DNA of 64,000 nt, taken from Datnioides undecimradiatus. Taxonomy: Eukaryota > Chordata > Actinopteri > Lobotiformes > Datnioididae. Below the pieces are notes generated by a model. The model saw only the letters and a program-made list of their open reading frames with translations. It was not told where the DNA came from and ran no database searches. This document shows, piece by piece, positions 26,115 to 36,336 of this stretch. The stretch's first letter is position 1. Each line of letters starts with the position of its first letter. The position numbers and the translations under genes were made by a program. The stretch is from contig WARS01000007.1 in the NCBI GenBank assembly GCA_008933995.1, positions 6,382,923 to 6,446,922 on the forward strand, given 5' to 3'.

Positions 26115-28024
26115 TGCGCTTCCCATCAGATATTTAGTAACACGTTTTTGTATTTAAATGTATGCAGCGGACAGCGAGCTGAAGGTGCAGAGGGTGTCTA
26201 AGGGTTTTTTCCATGAGCTACTGGTGGTGAGCGAACTGGGAGCTTCATGGAAACGCTTTGATGTCAACATTGTATCTTCTGAGGAATACCAGGTCAGACT
26301 CTCACCATGCTGTGGTTCAATGCTTCAGATGTGTCCCCTGTGTGGTGACGGTAATCTGAGAACTGTTATCACACAAGTAAATGTGAAATTGTCCATTTAA
26401 GTTTGTCTAATGAGACTCACCACTCTCTGTGCTGTCATCTTGTTTCCGCTCATACCAGATTGTGTTTGAAGGAATCAAAGGCACGTCAGGTTTTGTCGCT
26501 CTGGATGACATTGAGTACACTGTCGGAGTCGACTGCGATAAGAAAGTCACTGACACTCGTAAGATTTTTTTTTAAACTTTTTGTTTTACTCTTGGTTTCC
26601 TTAGAATTGTTGGATAGTTTGGCAAAAGTGATTATTCGCAATCTTGCTGAGAACAAGATGAGAGGAACAATGACACTCTCATGTCTAGACATCAAATATG
26701 ATGGCATGACCATCATCAGTTAAGCCTAGCTTAGAGGTTGAAACACAGGTTGAAATCGCTGAGCTCTGCCAAAACTCCATGATTAAGTGAAAAACTAAAG
26801 ACTGTGCTCCTGTAGTGCTCTTTCTTCTGATATTTCATAGTCAACTGCTAAAAAGCCAATATTTAACTGAAATAAGTGTATTTTAATTGATTTTCAAGTT
26901 TGTCATCATAGTATACCAAAACAAATATGATGAAATGACTTCACAGAAGGTGCAATGAAGAACAGGAAGATGAAAAATGCACAATATGCATAATGTTCAG
27001 CGGAATGTTGAGACTGCGATATAATGTGGCCCTGCTGCTTTCAGCAGACTCTCTGGTAGGACTGCACACTAAATGTCGCCTGTCTTCTCAGAGCCCTCAC
27101 CAAAGCCTGACAACGTGGGGGGCATCGCAGCGTCGGTCATTGTGGTCCTGCTGCTGATCGGCACGTTGATCGCCTTGCTGGTTTACTACCTGCGAACCCG
27201 ACAGAGAGGCAACGGGGCCGGCCCAACAGCTTCTTCCTCAGCTGGTCTTGGCTTCACAAATGAAATATATGAAGCAGATAATACAGTGAGTCAATGTGGA
27301 CACTCAAGCCTTTGACAACACCTACAGAAAGTCAGTCTTCCAGTCAGATTTGTGCCATGAATATTATATTGTATGAAAATAATTCTTATAGTTTTGGGTG
27401 GATGATTAGCAGAGTCACGCTTTAATGTAGCTCACAACAGGATCTTCTCTTTACTGCGTCTGATGAATGTTTGATCATGTTCACTTCAGCAGGACCACGT
27501 GGTTCCATCAGCACAGAACCATCCAATGGCAGCTGGCTTCAACAATGTCTCTGTGAGTACACAGATGCCCAGTGTTTTATTCCATATTCCATTTGTTTTC
27601 TATTTCACTTGATTGGGAGGCAAAATACTCGTCCTTATTCTCAGTGCTGAAATACATAAAATACATCCATAAAATAAAAAAATGAATTTCAGCCAGTTGT
27701 TTATTAGACCCTGATGGATTTTTGCATTTCTTTTTTACCTTCCTTACATTTTGTTTTATATTATTTTTATTATTGTGAATTATCGGGTAGACTGGATGGA
27801 TGCACGCTGAGTGGGCATTTCTCCTGAGTCAGTGCGACGGCTGGGTATTTTTTGCATGCTGCAGATGTTGCTTTTGTGTACATGCTACATGCTATGTTTC
27901 AGCCAAATGAGTACCCACAGTTGCTGTAATAGACGTTTCAAATGCAGTCTTTCAGTTTCAGTGCACTTTACTTCCTGCCTGTTTTCTGTGTCACCTGTAC
28001 CTCATATGTAAATTAGTTTTCACT

Positions 28025-28079
<55 letters not shown>

Positions 28080-28486
28080 ATGTAATGCTCTCATTTGGAC
28101 ATTGCCAGACTTTTGTACTTCTGGCCTGCTCCTCTACATGTTTGCTTTCCTGTGTGGTCTGCTATTCTGGTTTTTACCTTTTACCTTCCTCACCCTCCCT
28201 TAAGGGTTTAATACTGACTTGTGTACATTAAGTTATAATGGAACTGCACAACCTCTGCCTCCATCTGCATTTTGGTCCTATGCTCGTTCTGGTTAAAGCT
28301 TTAATTTCACATTCATTTTCAGGGTTAGGGTTACAGAATTCGTAGGGCTCATGTGATATTACTGCCCATTAGTTTAGTTTACAGATATCAACCATCTTAG
28401 GCCAGTTTATGGTTCTCACTAACAGGTCCCCTCTTCTTCTTGTGCTTCTGCAGGTCTCTAATGGCAGAGAAATGGAGGTAGTGTGA
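15701..28486 (+). CDS. mamdc4: Apical endosomal glycoprotein (endotubin)
   Basis: Type I membrane glycoprotein of apical early endosomes in absorptive epithelia. All 29 exons join in phase (1207 residues; human about 1216): 15701-15752, 17062-17154, 17357-17521, 18212-18337, 18567-18800, 18933-19052, 19254-19409, 19573-19676, 19847-20002, 20469-20559, 20650-20763, 21286-21378, 21473-21610, 21703-21842, 22338-22446, 22629-22733, 23482-23616, 23825-23952, 24241-24457, 24560-24697, 24778-24905, 25172-25262, 25610-25759, 25933-26058, 26168-26292, 26459-26558, 27092-27285, 27490-27552, 28454-28486. Signal peptide 1-17; LDLa1 about 20-48; MAM1 50-222; LDLa2 225-263; MAM2 265-432; LDLa3 (degenerate) 445-470; MAM3 471-630; MAM4 631-780; MAM5 781-944; MAM6 945-1111; transmembrane 1123-1145; short cytoplasmic tail with [13 protein letters not shown] has A at -3. 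Most exons are phase 1. The exon 28 acceptor is a CAGCAG tandem, so one Gln may be optional. Confidence 0.93.
17986..18034 (+). repeat. (ATTT)n repeat in mamdc4 intron 3
   Basis: About 49 bases of imperfect TTTA/ATTT units between the third and fourth exons of mamdc4. No function is apparent. Confidence 0.8.
26083..26113 (+). repeat. (GT)n microsatellite in mamdc4 intron 24
   Basis: About 31 bases of uninterrupted GT lie 25 bases after the donor of exon 24 and about 55 bases before the next exon. The intron is only about 109 bases long, so repeat-length changes could affect it. Confidence 0.9.
28030..28078 (+). repeat. (TG)n microsatellite in the last mamdc4 intron
   Basis: About 48 bases of pure TG in the intron before the final mamdc4 exon. 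Confidence 0.95.
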
Positions 28487-28577
28487 AGCAGGAGGTTCAG
28501 TGGCGCTGCCACTCAAAGGTGGCTTTGTCAAATTAAGGCGATATCACAGCAGCAGAACTGCTTGTATCGCCCTTACA

Positions 28578-28578
<1 letters not shown>

Positions 28579-28619
<41 letters not shown>
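28579..28619 (+). repeat. (CA)n microsatellite in the mamdc4 3' UTR
   Basis: About 41 bases of CA roughly 95 bases after the mamdc4 stop. With the TG tract 500 bases upstream it forms a complementary TG/CA pair on the same strand that could fold together in the pre-mRNA. Confidence 0.9.
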
Positions 28620-29452
28620 CACAAGCACAGCCCACATACTGAAACACTGATTGAGGCCTAATTGGTGCAGCTGCCTCAGATCTGGTGGTGTTGTCCAGGG
28701 TTGCCGTTTTCGGCCTGTGGACGAGCAGATAAAAGTCAGAAGGAGAATGTCTAACATGTCTTTGCTGAAAATAAAATCTTTAAATCGAGACTGGGTATAA
28801 CCCATTAATGGCAAAAAAGGTTGCATGGAGATTTAGAGTGCATTTGGATCTGTAAGAATGTTCTAACACTTTTAGTTTGAAGTGCAACACTGAATTACAT
28901 TTGTGTAAGGAGAACTCAGCAGGTTGCGGTGGCATAAAGGGGCACCTCTCTGATGTTAAAGTCAATATGCTAGTCAGGAGTACGCCTCAGCCTGAAGACT
29001 ATGTGGTATAACGTCTTCCGTGGCTCTGAAGCAGCATTGACATGTTGTAGAAAGTAACTCATGACCAATGATCTCAGCTTTAGCTCAGACACCCTGAACT
29101 GTATGGAGCTTCAAAGACATGTACATTTGCATTTATGAGGGAATGAGAGGCTGATGAAAGTTGAGCAATGGGAATCGAGCTGTACGCACATTAAGATCTA
29201 AAATTCAGAACATTTCTGTCTCTTGTTGGTCTTAATAGAATGATGTGGAGGGCCCCTTTAAAGAGGAACGAGAAAAAAGAGAATAACTCTAAACAAACAG
29301 ATTAAACCTTGTGAAAACTAGAAAAAGGTGTATAGACGATGTAATGTAAGGGTTTGAAAAAAGACTGAAGTATTGATGGATGCTGTTGGATGTGTTGGAG
29401 GGTTATCTTACCTTGCGTTTGAAAAAGACAGTATAATTAAGCTTTAATGATG

Positions 29453-29458
29453 AATAAA
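29453..29458 (+). terminator. Candidate mamdc4 distal polyadenylation signal
   Basis: AATAAA followed by TG-containing sequence about 970 bases after the mamdc4 stop. An earlier AATAAA at 28770-28775 could give a shorter 3' UTR. Confidence 0.4.
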
Positions 29459-30331
29459 TTAAAGTTGAGCATTGAAAAACGGGTGTTGCTGTGCTTTTTT
29501 TTAAAAAAAAACTCCTCTTGGGAATTGAATTACTGCGACATGACGGCCAACAAATATACTTTTTAACTAGTCTTTTTTTCTTAGAATCAGAAAAAAATCA
29601 CATTCACTTGTAAAATGTATAAACCTCAACTAATTACATACTTAGCTTTAACTGATTAACAAATCAATAAAAAATATCAAATATTTTCTGGATATGTCAT
29701 TTCACATTTTTAGGATTCATTGTATATTTATATTAATTAACATATATTTGTCTACTGGTAAGACACGGGCTTTGTTAAATCATATTGTTATTCTCTATTT
29801 ACATTTTAAATAGAAGGAAAAACTGATGATGAATGGTTGAATGAATAGTAATCTCAAGCAGTCATGCTCTTGATTGGTAGCTCTCTGCGTGGCTCTGATA
29901 TGGTCAAATGCCTCGTTCATCTTTAGGAAGAGAGATGACGACATTATGTCCTTAGCAACGGTGGCGTCTCTACGGCAACATCCTCCGATGTCCCCTCTCT
30001 GCTGTTGTCAGTGAGACGGGGAGAAAATCACCGTTTTCCTTCGGATGAACTGATAATTTCGGAGAATGCTGTGTTGTCATGGGTGGAGTGCGTGCGCCCA
30101 CCCTGGCAGCTGTTTGTATCTCGCGACTTGAGTGCCTAAAGTTGAAGTGGACGCGGGGCAACTTGGGCACGAGGACCCTCTCCTCCTCACCATCATCATC
30201 ATCGTTGTTGATCGTCGGTCTCCTAGGACCAGACAGTCAGCACGCGCCGGTTGCCTCCTGGTGCTGTTGGTCTAATCTGGATATTTCGCCTTTGCACCAC
30301 CCGGTTGTCATCCAGCGGCGCGTGCAGCTGA

Positions 30332-30462
30332 ATGGATCCCGCCGTGCTCATCTTCCTGCTGTACATGATGATCGCGCACGAGCTCGTCTGCGGCTGGATG
30401 CAGTACCGGAGACAGAGCGCCAAGCCCCGCAAACGAGCTGCTGGACCTCTTTTGCGCTCAAG
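30332..30462 (+). CDS. Candidate short membrane-peptide exon, unknown
   Basis: I do not recognise this ORF. The ATG at 30332 directly follows an in-frame TGA. It encodes MDPAVLIFLLYMMIAHELVC (a hydrophobic, membrane-like stretch), then GWMQYRRQ and a basic tail with KPRKRAAGPLLRS, up to a possible donor (TCAAG|GTTGGT) at 30462. The surroundings, about 30070-30460, are markedly GC- and CpG-richer than their flanks, as in a vertebrate first exon and promoter. It may be exon 1 of an unidentified gene, a stand-alone micropeptide, or an upstream ORF in a 5' exon of the glul gene. If joined to the glul acceptor at 36325 the frame would stop at once (AGT TAA), giving 44 residues. The ATG context is weak (T at -3, G at +4) and a TG repeat follows the donor. 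No second exon was found. Confidence 0.35.
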
Positions 30463-31566
30463 GTTGGTGTGTGTGTGTGTGTGTACCTGTGTAACTATTG
30501 TGTTTGTGTATGCGCGTGTGTATGTGTAATTATCAGAAGCAGAACATCTGGACGTAGATAATATACAAATATGTTTGAACATGACCTTGATAATCTATCA
30601 ATTGATATTCTTATTTCTGTATACAACTGTATTCTTATTTCTTTAAGATCCCAATATAAACAATAAGAATACAGTTTGGTTACTCTACTTTAAAATAAAA
30701 ACAAATTATGAAATAATGCATTAATTGAAATACATCAGTGTTAAAAATAGCATTACTGTTAGCTGCATGATAACTTTTACCAAATAAAATGAACCTTTGA
30801 TGGAGGTTCATTGCTGACCTGATAAAATATTCAAAACTCAAGGTCACCTAATTATTTTTTTTTTTTTACCTGTGTTTTTAACTGCATCTCATGGCTTCCT
30901 TCAGTTGATGAGACTTGCTTGGTTATCTTTTAATCGCCTGTTCTCACGTAACTAAAATTCAGGTCAAGCACGAGGGTTAGCCTGTTTTATATGCTCCAGG
31001 AAACCACCTGCCAAAAACCCTGAAGTGAGCACGGAGTCAGCATACTTCTAATCATGCATTGTAAGAAGTGAAATACTAAAGTAGTTGCCCTGCCCCTAAA
31101 AAGTAGGACTTAAATCATACAACAGTAAGACGAATGTCAAGAGAATCTGAGCACAGTTTCTTCTTTGTCATTGATAGTCAATACTGTTTGCACTCCAAAT
31201 ATTTAAAGTTTGAATGTTCTTGTCCTACATTTTAGTTACTTATACCTTATTATGCGACAAAGTTAATATAAGAAAGAGTTGCTTGTTTTTTTTTACTGGG
31301 TCAAAATATATTGAACACTCTGGGCGCTTTAATTGGTTACCCATAAATTAATTTATGGTAGTGGGAGTTTTCTGATTGTTGCTTTTTAAGGACAAGGGTG
31401 TATATTTCTTCTGTAATCTTTTGATGTTGCCGCTAGAACTTTCATATTTGGCAAAATATGTGGTCCTTAAAAGGCCCTTTATCATTAAAAGGAGCATTTC
31501 GTAGACTCAGAAAACTGCATCAATGAGATTGGCCTCTGATGTTTGTTAATAAGACCAGGCTCTCAG

Positions 31567-31685
31567 TGGGTGCTCCACTTCTGGATGGGGTTAAGGTCGG
31601 GGCTCTGCATGGGCCAGCCAACTTCTTCCACGGCAAACTTGAGAAGCCATTTCTTTATGGAGCTCAGTTTGTGCTCAGGGACATA
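31567..31685 (-). mobile_element. Tc1/mariner transposase relic
   Basis: On the minus strand a short frame reads LSSIKKWLLKF, EEVGWPMQSPDLNP and then a stop shortly after. This corresponds to the C-terminal catalytic part of Tc1-type DDE transposases (typically W(P)xQSPDLNPIEHLW), here with the glutamate-containing end degraded to IQKWSTH-stop. Only about 120 bases are recognisable and I see no terminal repeats, so this is an old fragment. Confidence 0.7.
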
Positions 31686-33282
31686 GTCAAGTCGAAACAG
31701 GAGAGCAATAAACTCAGACTGTTGCCACAAAGTAAAAAGCTCTCTATTCTAGTCTGAAATATCAATGTACAGCCTGTTTTAATGTATTGTCACAAATCCC
31801 ATCAACGCGTAGTTTGTTCGCATCTAGTTTCTGTTCCCCGTCTCTATCACTAACTCGTCAGATAGTGCAGATTCTGCCCACCTCTCACTCCACTCATTCT
31901 CTTCTGTGGTTTCCCGCTTCCCTCTCCTCACCTGCCAATGATCCTCTCAGTAATCTTTTATCGTGTATCTATAAATCAGTCCACTTTCACCTGGTTGGCC
32001 AGTCTTGTTTGACTATATAAAAAATAAAATGTCCAAAGGGGAACATTATCTCATTGACTTTTTATAAACAGTGTTTTATTTAATCTGCTATAAAGAAGAA
32101 ACTGGAAATCAAATCAACTGTGAGATTAAACCATATTTACCTCAGGCAAAATTTAAAATATGTTTGGCTGCTGTTTGCTCACCACTTGGAGTCTAAAGTG
32201 GTTGATGGCAGGAAAACTGATGTGGCTTATTAATCTCATAGACTGGCTGGTGTGTGGTGGAACTCTCATGAATGGATTCATTAAGGTTGTATTTCTTCTG
32301 GTAATCATGTGTATTTCGCCTCAGTGCCAGGGTGTGTCAAGGAGCCTGGAGGGCAAGCAGCCAGTTTGTCAGGACTGACAGAGGAGGAAGAGACTTGAGG
32401 AAGAGTGGACGCATCGTGAGAAAAGCCTAATGAAAACAGAAAGAAAACATGGTGAACACTTCTTGAGGACGAACTTAAACTGACTTCTGAGTGTGAACTT
32501 GTTTCCTGCAGGTTTGATCCAGTCCGCCTCGCCTTTCTTTGGGCATTCAAACCATTTATTACTGTGGTTATTTCTGTAACAAATGAACTGTTTAAACATC
32601 TTTGCCAAAGGAGTTTTTAGCCTGCTGTAAATCAAGTTGTAGATGGCCAAACTGGTGCGAGGATGAGGATGATTTTTTTTTAAGGCCAAAAATGCAGCAG
32701 CTGGCTGAAAATATAAGGCATTGCATCTGGTGATCTTCATGGCTGGCCTTCATCATATCAGCAACCAAACCTCCTCTTTTCATCTGTTTTTACGTTGAGA
32801 TGCACCTTTTCGAGTATTGTTTGAAGCACATTTGTTAAAATGCTAAGACAGCCTTCGAATCCTGCAGCAACAGATCTCCCTTTTTAATTGTCTGAGACAC
32901 ACCATACATTTGTTTGTTTGAGGTCAGGCACCTTCTACCTGTTTATCATGTTACCCTCTGTCCCTCAATAAAGTAAACTGTGAAATAAAGAGGCCAAAGA
33001 GCCAGGATTCATTTCAGTCCAAATTATTCTTCTTTGGTGTTGATGGACATGATCACCCTGAGGTTAAATATCTCTTAGCAACCCTCTAAAAATGGCGTTG
33101 ATTGTAAAGAGTTGGGGAGAATAACCCCACTTCCAAACAGTGACAACTCTGACATGCACGATGTTAAACTGAGTAATACACGGAAGACAACATGCAGTTT
33201 ATAAACCTGGCTATAAGACCTGAGGGTCCTTTGAAGGAATCATTTGCCTGTACCATACGACAAGACCAACAACCTACAGCTA

Positions 33283-33500
33283 CACAAGCAGCTCTGTGAG
33301 GCTATATGTAGACACCGCAGAGAGCTGAACATTAAAGTCACCACGTCAGATATGTAAACATTCCCTCATAAGCACCAAAACAAGGCACAGCTGAGGAAGA
33401 TGGGAATGTCATCTCATTTGCATGTATTTGGTCATAAGCCAAAGTATTATAAAATAAAATCCTGACCTGGTCAAAAGGGATGTAGACCAAAAGTCAGCAA
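33283..33500 (+). repeat. Dispersed fish repeat, copy 1
   Basis: CAGCTCTGTGAGGCTATATG, AGAGAGCTGAACATTAAAGT, CACAGCTGAGGAAGATGGGA, TATTTGGTCATAAGCCAAAG and CCAAAAGTCAGCAAGG follow the order of a dispersed family shared with 45330-45455, 54361-54625 and 63640-64000. The central part (TAGCATGCTAAC region) is deleted. The edges are approximate. Confidence 0.6.
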
Positions 33501-34951
33501 GGTTTTAGTCTCTCTGAAAACATCTGGATCAAAGTGCTGGCTTGAGCAAGTCATGTGAATGTGGCTCTGCTGCCCTTTCAAACACCCTAAAGTCAGATTT
33601 GGGAGTTTATTCCAGCAGGTTTACTCTGCAGATGATGCACATGCAGTAATTTTCAGAGCCTCTGCATGTACAATCGAAACTCACTGAGTGGAATCTGTTT
33701 GTTTATAAGTGTGCTTATAAATGCCTGGGTGTAGTATACACCAGCCCGTTTCTTTTGTACTTTACTATTGTTTGCACATTGGTGTAGAAATCCTAATTAT
33801 AACTGGAATGTTGCACAACAAGTTTATCGTTCACTGTGATTGTCAGTCAACAATTTAATGGTCATGACAGGAATTTATACACGAAGGCCAAAGCTTCCGT
33901 CAATGGAGTTAAATCGTTGTTGTTAAAGGGAGGGAAAAGAGGGTGTTGACTGTTAATCCTGTTAATCCAGTGACTCTCATCCTCAAGATGTTCAGTAACG
34001 TACATCCAGTTTATCTGATTCACATGTATGATTTGCTTTCATGTTTAGCCTCAAGGGATTCCATGCCTGATACAGAAGACATTTGAAACAGTGTCGTGTT
34101 GATGCACTGAACTTCATGAACCAAAGGACTATCATAACTTAAGCTTTGCCAAAAATGTAATTTTAGTTTAAAGAGCATCAAATAATAATCTCACTCACAG
34201 CTGTCAGTGGAGTACAGACGCTACATGTGGAATCACATTTTATTATCAATCCAATGGTATTGTGTGTCCAGTTTAATTGGAAAACTATCTGTCTTGAATT
34301 ACATTATGACAGTGCTTCACATTTTATATTTGAAACGATCACATCCTCTTTTATGCTCTCAGACAAAATAAGTCATTTTTTCAAATCAGGAAAGGGGCAA
34401 TGATATCACATTAATAAATAACGTAACATAAACATAAAAAAGCAAGCTAATGTCTGCCAATTTACACAACACAGAGAGTGTTAACAGGAATTCACAAAAT
34501 TAGGACAATTCATCTCGAAAGGGATGTGAATGTCCAATCAGTAGCTGTAGATACAAGTGAAGAGAAGTCAAGTGAAAACACTGACATTGCTCTCCATAGA
34601 GCTTTACCCATAGCATGGCTCAAAATACATAATAAATACAGTTATGTAATATGAAAGAAAAATGAAGCTTGATTAGAAGACTTTGAGAAATTATTAGTTG
34701 TTTCATAAAACCCTTAAATACCCTTGAATAGTTGACATTTTTTTGGATACAGCAGCACTTTGTCATTCAGATGTTTGCAGAGCCCTGAGGGGACCTCTGT
34801 GGCCCCTCTGCCCTTTAAGCAGCTTACCTAGTATATGTCTTTGATCAGCTCTGTGCACATCACACGCTTAAACACACCACTGCAGTGTCCCAGGTGACCG
34901 AATTTCTGCCCTCTTGCCTGATCTCAGAACAGCCAACCTGACGGAAACTGA

Positions 34952-35056
34952 ATATATGAGCATCTTTTAGTCACTAATTGTGATCACCGAGCTGCAAAAC
35001 TCTCAGCTCAGCAAACTGCAGTCAGACTCTATCATCAGACGACCTTTCTGGCACAG
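34952..35056 (+). promoter_or_regulatory. Candidate glul core promoter and 5' UTR exon
   Basis: A TATA-like ATATATGA at 34952 is followed about 30 bases later by a stretch ending in GGCACAG|GTGGGT, a good splice donor at 35056/35057. The glul coding start lies 12 bases inside an exon whose acceptor is at 36324, so a non-coding first exon is required upstream; this is one candidate. A second strong donor (ACA|GTAAGT at 35547) and the CpG-rich exon at 30.1-30.46 kb are alternatives. Confidence 0.3.
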
Positions 35057-36336
35057 GTGGGTGTTCATTACTATTTCTCATGGGAGTTTATGTCCATCTC
35101 AGCTTTACCTGTGCAACTGATTTCACTGACGTATTGTTTTTGTTTGTTTGTTTTAACTTAGAGGACAGCACGTTTTGTTTGCAGAGCTTGATTGAAATGT
35201 TGTTTGTGTGGGCTGATTAAATGCAGCTTAAATGTAACCCGTTCACAGCTTGCATTGTTTTGTCTCAACAGAAGAGAAGCAGGAATGTTTCCAACTTTGG
35301 TCCTGTTTAAAATTACAGGCTAAGGCTAATGAAACCATGATGCTCTGTGTAATGGAAACATGATTTGAACACACTACAACACACACCTACAAAAATGAAA
35401 CGTCACCTTACGTATACAACGTGGACGCTTGTGTCATCGGCGTCGTGATTTGCATTCCTGTTAAATACAACAAACAAGTTTAGGCAGGTCACACACTAAG
35501 TTGTCTTGAAGACACTTGACTACACCTGAAGTCACCTGTAACACAGTAAGTATTTCTCTGTCTGTCTTAGTTCTCCTTGATTTGCTGTATGTTGTGTGTT
35601 CCGGTAATGCAGTTCTGATCATTTAAAAAACATAATTATCAAATTTTCAGTTTTTGTTCCTTACATGATCAAAAGTGATGCAGAGTCTGATTCAGTTATT
35701 GGGATAACTCTGCTCATACGTTAACTAAGATATTAAGCAGGAGACTGGGCTAAGTGACAGTTTTTGTGGAAAGGTTTTATAGACTTTTTTATAGTGTATT
35801 TTTTCTGTGAATAAAGTAAGCAATACCTGCATAATATCATAATATGATATGCTCTTCATGTAGATAATCTAAATCTGTTAACAAATCTGTTTTTATCTAA
35901 TTTATTATAATAAACAAATTTTCTAACATCATTCTTGAGATACAACTAGGAAAACTTAGTAACTGTATTATCTTCAATCAAATGGGTTTTTTTTTTGGTA
36001 TTCATATTTCAGAGTTTTTACTTTCTTTTGGTGTTTGTCACAGAAACCGACAGTCTATGCAAATTGGTTTCAAGTCCGGCAGGTTAACATCCCGTCCAAG
36101 CACAGAAGTGACAAGTTAGAGCTGCAGTATGTCGGGTGATGACAGAGAACAAAGAGGGATTGAAAGAGGAAGGAAAAACAATGTAGAAAGTTGGCCTTGA
36201 GACACTGAAGAAGGGTCTAATCCAGTGTTGAATGAATTAATGAAAACTCATTTGAGTCATAAACACAAGACCTGACATGCCACTTAATGTAATAAAACAT
36301 TTGGATTGTACTCTGCCTCTCTAGTTAAAGGTGAGC

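Noticed and set aside
30079-30561. 160-residue frame overlapping the small membrane-peptide exon
   Set aside because: Composition is Ser/Arg-rich and it runs into the TG repeat as VCVCVY; it looks like a shadow frame of a GC-rich first exon.
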